The notes: generated by a model not told the origin, from the letters alone. 64,000 bases of DNA from Serilophus lunatus (GCA_013399895.1 VXBA01001643.1:1019710-1083709), one strand, 5' to 3'. Counted from the first letter of the stretch, positions 23,721 to 34,180 are shown. Translations and numbers: made by a program.

Positions 23721-25059
23721 TTTGGGTCCCCCCCCCCTTTAGCCCAGGCTACTTGGCAAACTCACCAGAGCAGGAAATTAGGAAGAGAAACAGTCTCGGT
23801 GTCAATACTTCTGCTGAGTCTATTTACCAAGGGCTATTTGCACTAGATAATCTCTCAGAAGTGTCTCACCTCCTCCACTCTTCAGGAGCCAAATGATGTC
23901 ATGGAAGTGGCATCCAGAGCAGGAGCCAATATGAACCAACATAACCCAGGCCCAGCAGGAAATCACTCAGCAGCCTCTACATATGCAGGGAGTACAGCTC
24001 CCCTTCTCCCCTGGGGCTGCCCATCTCCAGCAGAGGTGGAAGCACATCCTCTCACCCACCCCAGAGAGCCCCAGCCTGGAAAACATCCCTTGGGATGAGG
24101 TGCCTCCACACAAGTGTCCGAGCAAGTCCAGAGCTCACAGACACAACTAGACACAGACAATTCCATAAGTTTTGTCCTTTACCTTCAAATGAGCCCAACT
24201 CTGGCCATTAAAGTTTGCCAAATCTGCACAACTCGTCTCAGCCCCGGCTGAGCTCTGTGTCCTCACTTGGAGCACCCAAGGGGATGAACCAAAGGTATCC
24301 AAGCGCTGAGAGCAATGAGGGCTCGCTGGGATGACTCTGCCCTGGCCAGTCCCACACCCGCTGGGTCACCCACGTGGGCTCCCACCCATCCCTCCCCATT
24401 CCTGCACCCTGGTGCAGCAGACTCAGGCTCTGGCACTGCCCTCCCACAGCCAGCCCTGCCTGTGCCACCAAATCCTTTAATCAGGACGAGCAGCAGGGAA
24501 CAAGGACAGGGCAAACCACCCCCCCCTGCCCACCCACATCACACAAAAATCCATGGGGAGCCCCACAGGGTCCCAGCCCCTCCCAACAGCACCCCGGGCC
24601 AGGCAGGGGCTCTGGACTGACACCTCCAGCCCCATGGAAGTGGCCACCCCAGCACTGGGAGTGGGGGGATGGAAGCAGGAATGTGAACACACGTGTCCAA
24701 ACACGTTTCCTGGGTGCTTTGGGGGCCAGGGAGCTGCTGCCCAGCTGGAGGAACTTGGGTAAGGATCATTCTTGGGAAGAGCTCCCAAAACCCACCCCAG
24801 CCCCCCAACAGGGCTGAAGGCAGTGGGACAGGGCACAGGCAGGCAGGAGGACCCTGGAGGGAGGAGATCCCCATGAGAAAGGGACCCCACTTCATCTGGA
24901 TGGGTTTCCAGGGGAGGGGACACACACAACCCAAGGACAGCTCAGAAGCTGGCATTCCCCCCAGCTCTCTGTGCTCCAGAAAGCACACTCAGGGACCACA
25001 GGGACAGGCCTGCGTGATCTCTCCTTGGCAGCCCTCAAAAAGAAACATTTTGCCATTTT
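23721..25059. other. Unique C-rich sequence
   Basis: A C9 run starts near 23,730. From about 24,240 to 25,020 the sequence is C- and purine-rich and stop-poor, which explains several mutually overlapping 100-150 codon frames on both strands. No domain or repeat recognised. Confidence 0.5.
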
Positions 25060-25360
25060 ATCCCGCTATTTAAAAAAATAAAAGCAAAGAGGGAGGTGAA
25101 GGGAGGGGGGGGTTGTATCAGACGATTAAATATCCACAGCAGCACAGAGAAAGAGGAGGACAGGAACACAGGAACAAAGAAAAAAAAAATCTGCTTTTTA
25201 TTATTAAACTATTCTCTCAAATTTCTAATAAGCAGGTTGAAGTTTAAATTACAAGATCTCTAACAAAGTCAGGATCCAAACAGTTCAGGAGCCTCCAGAT
25301 AACAATCGCCTTTCCCCAGATCGGTTTCAAGTCATTTTTTGCAGAGACAAAGCTCCCATT
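25060..25360. promoter_or_regulatory. Candidate conserved AT-rich element
   Basis: AT-rich, high-complexity block between C-rich flanks. It has 'cgattaaatatcc' near 25,121, an A9 run near 25,181, 'ttattattaaactattctc' (25,200-25,218), 'gtttaaattacaagatct' and 'gataacaatcgcctttcccc'. Both SOX-like (ACAAT) and TAAT-like cores occur. The abrupt composition change and lack of repeat similarity suggest a constrained element. Not proven. Confidence 0.35.
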
Positions 25361-26224
25361 CAGTGGGACAGAGGGACCTCGGGGCTTTTATTACCCTCAG
25401 CTCTGCAGTCCCGAGGAAGCAAAAGCAGGGAGGGAAGTGGGTCCTGCACCTGCAGCAGGACAGCACAGAACTGTGAGGCCACCGGGACCAGGAGAGCTGG
25501 AGAACGGATCATCCAACCCCTTGAAGTGCAACCTGAGCCCCTGCTCAACCCAGCCTTACAAATCTCCCGGATTTGGGGCAAAAAAAGGAGGGGAATGGGG
25601 AGCCCTGAGTGTTCACAGGGAGATGTCAGAACTGGCTGCACAGGGTTGAAAGTGCCGGAGAATCCAGCTGTGGTCCCCACAGTGGCTAAACCCAGTCTGG
25701 ATGCTGTGGAGGATAATGCCAGAGCCAAACGATGTGCCACAGCTTGTTAAAGGTGGGATTAAACCTGGAAAAGTATCTTCTGTGGGATTCTGGCAGGAAG
25801 GAGATACCAAATCCCTGATAAAGAAAAGTTCTGATGAAACAGTCAGTTGGGAAGGTGAGGGTAGGCTGGGAGAACCACCTTTGCCAGGAGATAAGCAGAG
25901 AGCACCTGGAGCAAACAGCAGTGCAGTCTCCACTTCCAGCACCACAGCTCCCAAATGGATTGAAGGACCTGCAGATCAGTCGGATTTCTTCTGGTTCCCG
26001 TGTCACAGGACCTCTGAGGTGGCTGACACGCAAACGTGAACACCCCAATCCCATTTTCAGCTGGGGGTTTGGATGTGCCAAACCTATTTTCAGGTCAAAC
26101 GCCGATTATGTCACCAGAGGAGCCTCGAGGAGCTCCTTGTGTGGGTCCCACCAGCTGCCGGCCAGGGCTGTGCCCCACTCCTGTCAGCCCGTGCCTGCGG
26201 GAGGCACCACGGCCTCAAACGGCA
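25361..26224. other. Unique sequence, no gene recognised
   Basis: Mixed-composition sequence with overlapping short open frames on both strands. A phrase near 25,507 (gatcatccaacccc) loosely recalls a CR1 tail, but the flanks do not continue the match. No feature supported. Confidence 0.5.
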
Positions 26225-26300
26225 ACACAACTTGGACTAATTGGGGTTAATTAAGCAGGTGCAATAGCGCATTGCGCCGTTCCGCAGCCACCAGCTCGGC
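26225..26300. promoter_or_regulatory. Candidate regulatory core with TTAATTAA and E-box
   Basis: Compact site cluster: GGACTAATTGG, a TTAATTAA palindrome (26,247-26,254), the E-box CAGGTG (26,256-26,261) and a CpG-containing GCGCATTGCGCC (26,267-26,278; C/EBP- or NRF1-like halves). CpGs are retained in an otherwise CpG-poor neighbourhood. It may form one regulatory unit with the CpG-rich block 150 bases to the right. Confidence 0.4.
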
Positions 26301-26439
26301 AGGACCAGCTGGGAGACCCTGACTGCAGGCTCGGCACAGCTCTCCCGGGAGATGGACGTGCAGCCACACCACCCACCGCATCCCCGGCACGGGGGCCAGG
26401 ATGTGCCCCAAGATGTGCCGGCCTCCATCCTCCCCTCGC

Positions 26440-26700
26440 TCCCAGCCCGCTCCCTTGCCCTGGGGAGGAGGGGGAGGAATCCGCTGCCCGCCCTTCTCCC
26501 CCTCGCTCCTTATTGAGGCCGGTAATTAGCGCTGAATAGCCTTCCAGATTCCCATGCTCGTCAGCCTGCCCTCCCTTCCCAGCGCCCCCCCGAGCGGGAA
26601 GGAAGGATTAGACACCTCTGACCGCGGAGCAGCCGAGCCAAGGCCACGGGCAGGCAGCACCTCGGCCCGGCTCACCTGGGCCAGGTGAGCTCCAGAGGGA
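26440..26700. promoter_or_regulatory. Candidate CpG-rich regulatory block
   Basis: GC-rich with retained CpGs and pyrimidine-rich stretches. It contains 'ccggtaattagcgctgaata' (26,519-26,538), a homeodomain core next to an AGCGCT palindrome, then 'gaccgcggagcagccgag', and ends in a double E-box palindrome. No exon with a usable frame or splice site is apparent. It may be an enhancer or a weak CpG-island promoter. Confidence 0.42.
26670..26690. promoter_or_regulatory. Palindromic double E-box (CACCTG / CAGGTG)
   Basis: Two 10-base arms, GCTCACCTGG (26,670-26,679) and CCAGGTGAGC (26,681-26,690), are exact reverse complements separated by one G. Each holds an E2-type E-box bound by ZEB1/ZEB2, SNAI or class I/II bHLH dimers. 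Symmetrical paired E-boxes of this type are used for cooperative binding. Occupancy is inference. Confidence 0.7.
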
Positions 26701-27479
26701 TCTCACAGTCCACATCCAGCCCAGCCCTGGCAAAGCCGGCAGGAATTTTGCCCATCCTGTCCTCGCCGGGTGTGTTCTGTCCCCCCTGCCCAGCAGCTCA
26801 CAGACACCAGGGAGGCAAAGGGAAGGTCCAACCTGCACAGGGAGTTCCACCTTGCACCCGCAGCCACTGCACACCCAGTGCACACCCAGCAGCACGTGGG
26901 TTTCTGCTGCTTGACACCAGTGGAGGGGCTGGGTGAGGGAGCCAAGCTGGGGATGGTGCTGGAGATGTTGCTGCTGAGCACAGGGACCCCAGGACACAGC
27001 CCCCTATTCCTGCAGCCCCTCGTGTGCAAGGCTCTTGGCATCGCTGCTCCCCTGCCCCTGAGCAGAGCTGAGGCAGCAACGTTACACAGCAGAGCCAAGA
27101 ACAAAACATCTCCTAAACCCTCTTCTCTGCTGGAGCCAGGAACTGAGGCTGAACTTCTTCCTCCACACGTGGCCCCTGTGTGAGGAGCCCTGTGGGTGAC
27201 AGACCCTGGCACTGCTCAGCCTCCCACACTTCTGTGTCCCACCTGTTCCACTTTGAGGCACCAGAAACAACAGGGCAAAGGCCCTGAACTGGCATTTGAG
27301 GTGGTTTCACCAGGGACATGCTGTGCCCAGGACCTTCACCCCCTGCCCACACACCCAGCGTGGCCAAGAGCAGCTCGAGCAAACACAGCCTGGGAAGGGG
27401 GAGGAAGGTGATTCAATTCCTGCTCTGCCAACAACCTATATATCACCCTGAAAAACTTCCCCCACACCTTCCCGGCCCA
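26701..27479. other. Unique C-rich sequence, no gene recognised
   Basis: Stop-poor C-rich sequence with overlapping 70-170 codon frames on both strands and no domain. No interspersed repeat recognised. Confidence 0.5.
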
Positions 27480-27760
27480 ACCTCCCCTCACAATTCCTTT
27501 AATTAATTCAGGAGAAAATTAATTACAGCGGGATTTTCAGAAGCACGGCATCTAATGACCGACTCCCTGTGCTCCAAAGCAGATAATCTCGGGCTCCTAT
27601 TTGTGCTGCCAAACCTGGCTCTGCCACCTCCCCCATCCCAGCCCAGCACAATGCCCTGCTCTAAATTAGGCAGGGAAAGAGTCGCTTGGCAGAAGCGAAT
27701 CAGAGCACTAAGGTCAGGCCCTGAAAAACAACAGAACTGCCTAAAGAAACCCCAGCGTTA
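27480..27760. promoter_or_regulatory. Candidate conserved non-coding element
   Basis: Contains 'cctttaattaattcaggag', 'aaattaattacagcgg', 'gcatctaatgaccgac' and 'cagataatctcgggctcc', then an NFI-type TTGGC half site in 'cgcttggcagaagcgaatca'. Dense homeodomain-type cores with retained CpGs and no repeat signature suggest a regulatory element. Alignment is needed to decide. Confidence 0.4.
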
Positions 27761-30700
27761 ATCCTGTCATGCTTCCGCCAAAGATTCCCCTTTTCAAGTG
27801 TTTTCTTCCTGGTAAACAAAGTTCTCTCCATTGGGCTGTGAATTTTAGGACATGGTTGCTTAGTAATACCAGGCGGGAAAGCAGGAGGTTTGTCCTCCCC
27901 TTTTGCCCTCCCCAGTCCACGGAGGATGGCACAGGGTTTTCTAAAGAAGTTTAAAAGGCTGTTGGAATCCCGAGGCAGGTCAGTGCTGATTTGTGCTGCA
28001 GTTACTCCTGCCCAAAGCTGAGTTTTGCTCCTGATTGTGTTGGATTTTGGGTGCAGCGAAGATGCTCTCCCCATGCCTCCCCAGGAGCTGGCTCTGCCCA
28101 TCTCCCTTTGCTTTTAGGGATGCTCCTGAGAGCTGTGTAAGCCCCCCCCAAAATCCAGCCTCTACATCCCCACTGAAGCAGAGGCTGCCCCGGGGTACCT
28201 GCTCCCCCTTGTCCCTGTGCCACCTCCCTGCCCAGCTGCAGGAGCTATTCCTGCATTAAATCCTCGGCTCTCTCTGCCCTCACTGCCTGTATTTCCATGA
28301 CTTTGCTTTCCCTGGGGTCAGTTGCACCATCTCAACACCCCTCACCCCCACACTGGTGCCCAGCAGTTGCCCTTCTCCTGAAAGCCACGTGCTCCAAACT
28401 GTGCCAGCCACGAAACAGCAACAGGGCTCAACTCTTTCCCCTCCCCATGGAGCAGCTCCTCCTCCGAGCATCCTCCACACATTGCATCTGGGAGGATGAA
28501 CTGGGGCACCCTCCCGAAGTGGAGCATCCTCCACCCTTGTTTCAAGAAAGCAGAACACCACAGGTGAGAGGGTCACCGAGGGCACTGCACCAGTGCCCCC
28601 ACAGGGAGCACAGGTTTGCACAAGCCTTGCTGGTACAAACAGCGAGGGAAACGCTCCCTCTGCCTGCCCTACTTACGCCTCAGGATGGTTTCAGCAGCAC
28701 TCAGAGCCCAGGAGGACACGGGGATGCTCTTGGCCCGGGTGCCAGGGCTGAGGCCCCTCCGCTGTGGGCTCCCAGCAGTGCCCACAAGGAGAGGACAAGC
28801 ACCGGCGCCGCTGCCCAAACAGCTCCTGGCAGCCTGTGTGGAGCAAACAATAACCCTCAGCTTGGCCTGGAGCAGGGCAGGAGCCTTTCAGTCCACAGCC
28901 TGGCACAGCCACTGCTTCCAAAGCCCAAATCCACCCCCTGACTTCAATAGGAACTGGCCCCAACTTCACAGCACCCCCCGAGACGCCCCGTCGGAGCGGC
29001 TCCGGTGAGCTCCTGCCTGGGGATCCCACGTCCCCTTTCACTCACACCCAAGCCCTGCAAAGGGCACCCCGGGCACCCCCTGCCCCCTCTCCTGAGCTCC
29101 CACCTCGCTGCATCTTGGCAGGACCAGCCCAGCTTTGGCAAAGGGATGGGAAGTTGTTCCCCCTCCCTCTTGGGGAGCTCAGAGGAGCCTTTTGGTGGAA
29201 GGTTTGTTCCAAGTCCTGACTGCCCATGTCAGTCACACTCAGCCATTATATAATAATGAGAAATGCCTTTGCCTGGGTGGCAAAGAGGGCACTGCCAACA
29301 GCCAGGGCTTGTGAGGAGCAAAGCTCCCCTCAGCTTCAAGGCAATACCACGCCAACAGCAAAGGGACATTTTCTCCTTTGCATCCCCAGACAAGATTTTA
29401 GGAGATCAAAGCAGGTTTTCACTTATTTCGGCCTCTTAAAGCTCCATTTAAACTTCTGCCTGTGTGTTACTTTGCCTACAGTGAGGAGACATCTCCCTCC
29501 AAAGCCAGCTGGGGCTCAGCTTCTCTGCAAAGGTGTTTAAAGCATCCTCTGGACTGACTTTTCTCCCTCTGTGGGTCCCACCGTGGGCAATGGAGCAGAA
29601 ACAGGAGCTGCAACATAGAGCAGAGGTCTGAGCTCACCAGGAAATTTGCATTTTATCAGTACTCCAACTCCACAGGCTGCCCTGGCTGGAAATCAACCGA
29701 GAAAACTCTCGAAGTTTTAGTTTGCAAAGAGAGCAGTGGGTGCACAGAAAGCTGCCATTAAAGTTCCCTGACAATTTGGGAGGTATTTTTTTCTTTCATA
29801 GAAAAAGGACAAAGCAGCCCTAATTCTTGCAAAACTCAGTTTTGAGTACACAGACAATAAAAGGACAAACCCTTTTTAGATTATATTACGTAAAACCTCT
29901 CTCCCCTGAGAAAATGAGGATTAGCAGTGTTTCCACAGCAGCCCCTGCAACTGGCAGCGGGATGGGGACCTACACCCTCTCTCCATGTGTAAAACCTCCC
30001 TCCTGCAATGAGAAACGAGCAGCAATTGCAACCAGGAGATGGGAAGAGCCTGGAAGAGCATAAGGAGGTGCCCCCAAAGGTGCAGCACTTACTGGAGCAC
30101 ATCAGGATGCCCCAACAAAGAGCTCCTCTGCAGCCCGGGGGGGTCCCTACAACCACCCTCCCCTGCTCCAAAACCAAGGAGCAAACCCCAAAAGCAGAGT
30201 GTGGAGCCCCAGCCATGGGAGGGAGAAGGTAAAGCCCCGATTGTCCATCCTGCCCTGGGCTACAGCAGCACTGGGGCACCTGCAGCATCCTCCAGCCACA
30301 GGCCAACTCTGTTTTCTGTTTGTTTTCCCAGTTTCTCCGCAGCAAACCAGGCCAGTTGGAAAGAAAAGGAGTAAAAAACAAGAGGGGAGTGGAAAAGGAG
30401 GGGGCGGAATTAACTCTTTGCAATCGAGTTGTCCATCTTTATGAGATTCTAATCCTGCCACAGCAAGGTCAGAGTTGAACCCCGGGGTAAAGGGCTTTGT
30501 TTTGTCCTTGAGAATTGCGTGCGACCGGCAGCGGGGGCAGGACGGTGCCCGTGGCTGGAGGGGGGCGGCAGCACAGCCCCCGCTCCCGACAAGCAGCAGC
30601 TGCCTTCCTCCCTTCTCCCACCTGCGTTCCCAACAGCCTCACCCTTGAAACTGCTGCTCCGAGCTTTTCTGTGGTTAAAATGTTGCTTTTGTCATGTTTT
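27761..30700. other. Unique sequence, no gene recognised
   Basis: About 2.9 kb, repeat-free as far as I can see. 'ggttgcttagtaatacc' near 27,854 loosely resembles an RFX half-palindrome. Splice-donor-like strings occur (for example CACAG|GTGAGA near 28,560 and CTCCG|GTGAGC near 29,000) without partner acceptors or a coding frame. A 214-codon plus frame (28,297-28,941) has no domain. Confidence 0.5.
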
Positions 30701-30729
30701 CAGGTTTCTTTTTAACTTTCTCCTTCCAG

Positions 30730-30751
30730 CGAGACGGCAGCCAGGCCTTTA
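30730..30751 (+). other. Candidate 22-nt microexon (unproven)
   Basis: A strong acceptor (pyrimidine-rich tract from about 30,702, with a branch-point-like TTTTTAAC, ending TCCTTCCAG at 30,729) is followed 22 bases later by a near-consensus donor, A|GTAAGTAT, with GT at 30,752-30,753. This is the spacing of a vertebrate microexon. The 22-nt exon is not a multiple of three, so it would shift a frame or belong to a UTR or lncRNA. Such signals also occur by chance and no flanking exons are identified. Confidence 0.25.
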
Positions 30752-31081
30752 GTAAGTATAATTTCGAGGCTGGTGAAAGATTAAGTGTTGCTAAAGGAGA
30801 TGAATGCGGTGGTTTGACTCCCTAAGGACACCGGGCATGGGAAAGGCTCCCGCCGACCCGACCAGAGGCTGCTCAAGGTGTTGTTGGCTGGGATGTTCCA
30901 TCTCCAGCCGGGCATCCCCCACCCCGCAGCGGGTGTCACCACATCCCGCATTTAATTAAAATAAGCTTAATTGCCGCCGTTCCCCGCGCTCAGGTGACTG
31001 CAGCCCGTGTTGGAGGCCAAGTCCACGCGGATCCCACGCTCCCGGCGGGGCCGCGGCCAGGGAGCGCATCCCGGCTCCGTG

Positions 31082-31095
31082 GTTTCCATGGCAAC
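31082..31095. promoter_or_regulatory. RFX X-box (GTTTCCATGGCAAC)
   Basis: The sequence fits the RFX dimer site GTTNCCATGGNAAC at every fixed position: two inverted half sites (GTTTCC and GGCAAC) with an AT centre. RFX factors use such sites in ciliary gene promoters and, in the RFX5 complex, in MHC class II promoters. Confidence 0.75.
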
Positions 31096-31124
31096 GCCGC
31101 ATCCCGGCGGGATGGGGGCGGGGA

Positions 31125-31132
31125 TGACGTCA
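31125..31132. promoter_or_regulatory. cAMP response element (TGACGTCA)
   Basis: Perfect palindromic CRE, 29 bases right of the X-box and 12 bases left of the CCAAT box. CREB/ATF binding at a CRE next to CCAAT and GC boxes is typical of proximal promoters. Confidence 0.78.
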
Positions 31133-31144
31133 CCGGCCGGGCAG

Positions 31145-31155
31145 CCAATGGGCGG
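31145..31155 (+). promoter_or_regulatory. CCAAT box fused to GC box
   Basis: CCAAT (31,145-31,149) runs directly into GGGCGG (31,150-31,155), giving adjacent NF-Y and Sp1/KLF sites. The AGCCAATGGGCGG context is close to the optimal NF-Y flank. Confidence 0.72.
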
Positions 31156-31240
31156 CCGCGGAGGTGATGTCACGGCCCCGCCCCGGGAACGCGGGGGGAA
31201 CAAACGGGGACAGCCCGGGAGGGCACCGGGGCCTCCTGTC

Positions 31241-33769
31241 CCTGCACTCACAGGGACACCCCCACAGCTGTCCCGCAGGCCCCACAGCTGTCCCACATCT
31301 GTCCTACACACTCGACTGGGTCCCACCTTGACTCCACACCCAAGGGGCTTCAGCACCTGGAGATTTTTGGCGTTATGGCCAGATTTTTATTTTCCCTGTT
31401 TAAGAGTTTTGCCCAGAGCTGGGGCAGATGCTGTGAGCCCTCCTTGGTGAGCCCAGGGGGACCCCAACGCGATGCTCTTGTACAGCTCAGCAAGGCCACA
31501 AGTTGTCCCTCTGTAAGAACATGGAAAGGCCTGGTGGCCTGTGAGGGCAGCCAGGGGCTGCACGGAGGCTTTGGGGCTCAGAGTCACCACTGGTCAAATC
31601 ACTGCTGAGAAAGTATAAGAAGAGGAAAATGGAGCAGGGGGAGCAGAGACATTTCCAGGCAGCACTGGGAGCACACCAGGAAGGAGGTTGGCATGAGGGC
31701 AGTGCCAGGAGGGCTCTGAACCCTGCAGCTCAGTCACATCTGAGCAGTGTCCCCTCTCTGGTCCCCCACCTGGCAAGGGAACTGTGTGACTCAATGGGTG
31801 ACTCACCCACCTCAAACCAAGCCAGTGATGAAGCACTTTATTCAATCAGGATTAAGCCAAGCCACTAAAAGCCTGTACAGTGAGAGGCACCACCCCCTGC
31901 TCCAGGTCAGGACCCCCTCACACCCCCCAGCCAGGACTCTGTGCCCTGGGTGGCCCTGGCACAGCAGCACTCGGGTCCATCCGAGTCAGGGCTGCTCAGC
32001 TCACCTGCTCAAACACTCCTGTGCCTCATTCCCTGGGAGACACTGCTGCCAAAACTGTGGCTCAGCCACTCCCAAGAGACGGGAGGAAAACCCGGCTGGG
32101 TGCAGGGGGACAAAGCCCCACTGATGCCACCCAGCCCCTTCACTCCCCCTCTTCACCCACCCTGGGGGGCAGAAAGGTTGGCTCCTGGAGCCACTTCCCA
32201 CCTGACATTCCAATGAAGGCAGGTGGGTGCAGCCAGGAAGGTGCTCAGAGGAAACACTGAGGGGAGGGAGAGACCCAGAGCCAAACCCAGCATCTCCTCA
32301 CCTAAAGCCACACTAATCAGTGCATCAGCAGCTCAGGAATGTTATCACCTAAAGACAGTTCCAGGCAGGTTATTCCTTATCCCCCCTGTTTATTAAACAC
32401 CCTGGCCTGGCCAGCAGAGCAGAGGTGAGTCCCCTCCCTCCTCCAGCTGTCCTGCAGCTACAGCTGCTCCCTCTCCTTCCAGGAGAGCATCACTACATTT
32501 TTCCAAGCTCTGCAGCTCCCATTCTAATGGCAACCACAGATCAATAAGCACCAGATCCTCCCAAGCTGGGCATTTTATTTTTGGCAACAACTAGAGAGGG
32601 GAAAACCCATTCAGAACCAAGAGTTTGAGGAGTCAGGCAGCCAATGCCCCAAGCTGCCCAGTCTCAGCATCTCTGCTGTGACAGCACAAGTCAGGTCATG
32701 TCCTGCTTCCAACACAGCACTGGGCTTTCCCTGTCAGCTGAGACAAGTCACTGTCACTGCAGCTTGGTGTTTGACATCCCACAGCCTCGGGAAACACCAG
32801 GAGGTCTCTTCAGGGAACATCTTGTACTCCCACAGATGGTTCTCAAGAGCTGTGTCCAGCCCCTGAGGATTGGAATCTGGGAATCGAGTGTCCCTGCTCT
32901 CCAAAGCAAGACCTCCAGGTGTCCTCCTGCACATCCCACTTGCTGATCAATGTTTTGCCACAATTGCCAATTTAGGAAGAGATTTGGGCTCATTAACAAG
33001 TTGGATTACAGAGGGATTAAGGCTGATAACACTCCTGGATGCTGTTCAGCCCAGTCCCAGTGGTCAGCTAGAAAAAGCCAGAGCGTCACCACAGACTTTG
33101 TAATAATCAACATCTCTGGTTGTCTATCAGGAAATATGAGCATCTCAGCAGCGAGATGGGCCAGAGCACCTGCACAACCTCCTGCCTGACCTGCTAAGTG
33201 ATGTTTCCAGGAGCAATCTGGGCAAAGCTCTGGAATCCAGTGCATCCACACACAGCCCCTGCCCCTCTCCAAAGCACTGACAGAGCCACCCGGGCGATCC
33301 CACCCCCTCCAACCACACACACACAGCAGGCAGGTCTGAGCTCGAGGGACTCTACAGACCCTCCCCAAATAGACAAATACCCGCACAGGAGCTGAGCTGT
33401 TTGCTCTCTCTGCTCCAAGGCCAGACCCTTCACTTCTGCTCCAACCTGCACAGGGCAGCTTCTCCTTGTGCTGGAGCAACCAAAGCCACTTTCCAAACAA
33501 TTTGTCCTGAAAGCAGAGCGTTCCTTGCCACTCTCCAGAGCCGCAGAGCTCGGAGAGCCCCAGCAGCAGGATTCCCTCCCGTTCAAACAAGCCGAGAGCC
33601 CAGTGCCTGCCAGCTCAGGGTGCCAACCCCCGGCGCATCCTCCCCTTGGCTCTCGCCCTCTGCTGTCATTCAGAAAGGCCCTGGGAGGAAGAGGATTTGT
33701 TAGCTCCCGTTCCTGTCCGACAGGTTCTCTCTCCTGTCCCACGTTGTTACTGTTCCCATGCAACCCCCC
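31241..33769. other. Unique sequence, no gene recognised
   Basis: Lies right of the CpG-island promoter, so a first exon or intron would be expected here or on the other side, but I see no credible coding exon. A TTCAGCACC half site (31,349-31,357) recalls half of an RE1/NRSF element. A (CA) run of about 6-7 copies is near 33,314. Long overlapping frames (33,006-33,590 minus, 33,194-33,763 minus) have no domain. Confidence 0.5.
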
Positions 33770-34180
33770 GTGGGCACATCAGGGCACGTCCGGAAACGAT
33801 TACCATCAGCTACAATAATGCTCGAGCGGCTCCAGAGCTCAGCCCGGGCTGCAAAACACCCCGGCCCTTCATTTTATGAATGAGTAAACCCTTATGCTTT
33901 CTATAAATGTCAAGATAAATTACCTGTGGGCATTCCCCTCTCCGCACAACCAACCACTGCAGTGCCGCAGCTCTTTAATGGAGACATCAACCTGAATTAC
34001 TTTCTTTTCCTGCCGAGGTGGGGGGATATCAAAGGAAGGGTAATGATCATGCCCAGAGGTCCAAAAGTTTAACTTTCCCCACCCCACCTGCGAGTTTCCT
34101 GCAGGCAAAAAGCCTTCATGGCCACTCAGAGCTGATTTGAGGTCACAGGAGCAGCACCCAGGGGTTAAAGCCTCAGCAAG
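33770..34180. promoter_or_regulatory. Candidate conserved non-coding element
   Basis: High-complexity block mixing CpG-containing and AT-rich sequence: 'cggaaacgattaccatcag', 'ctacaataatgctcgagcgg', 'tttataaatgtcaagataaa'-like sequence near 33,900, 'gatatcaaaggaagggtaat' (TCF-like CAAAG) and 'gaggtccaaaagttt' (nuclear-receptor-like half site). No repeat similarity and no supported reading frame. It is a plausible enhancer. Confidence 0.42.

Larger units (their letters stand above)
30960..31240. promoter_or_regulatory. CpG island, candidate (possibly bidirectional) promoter
   Basis: The most CpG-dense stretch of the window. Within about 110 bases it carries an RFX X-box (31,082-31,095), a perfect CRE (31,125-31,132), an inline CCAAT box and GC box (31,145-31,155), a CRE-like TGATGTCA (31,165-31,172) and a second Sp1-type run, GGCCCCGCCCCGG (31,174-31,186). 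There is no TATA box. NF-Y, CREB/ATF, RFX and Sp1 sites in this density are characteristic of active CpG-island promoters, often of ciliary, neuronal or testis-expressed genes and often divergent. I cannot identify a first exon on either side, so the target transcript and its direction are unknown. Confidence 0.62.

Noticed and set aside
25500..25560. CR1 tail ('gatcatccaacccc')
   Set aside because: Short resemblance without collinear flanks.
31082..31172. MHC class II-type S-X-Y promoter module
   Set aside because: RFX, CRE and CCAAT sites are all present, but X1 and X2 are not adjacent (29-base gap), the order and spacing to the Y box differ, and no class II exon follows. A general RFX/CREB/NF-Y promoter is the better reading.
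31349..31357. RE1/NRSF silencer site
   Set aside because: Only the TTCAGCACC half is present; the second half and spacing do not match.
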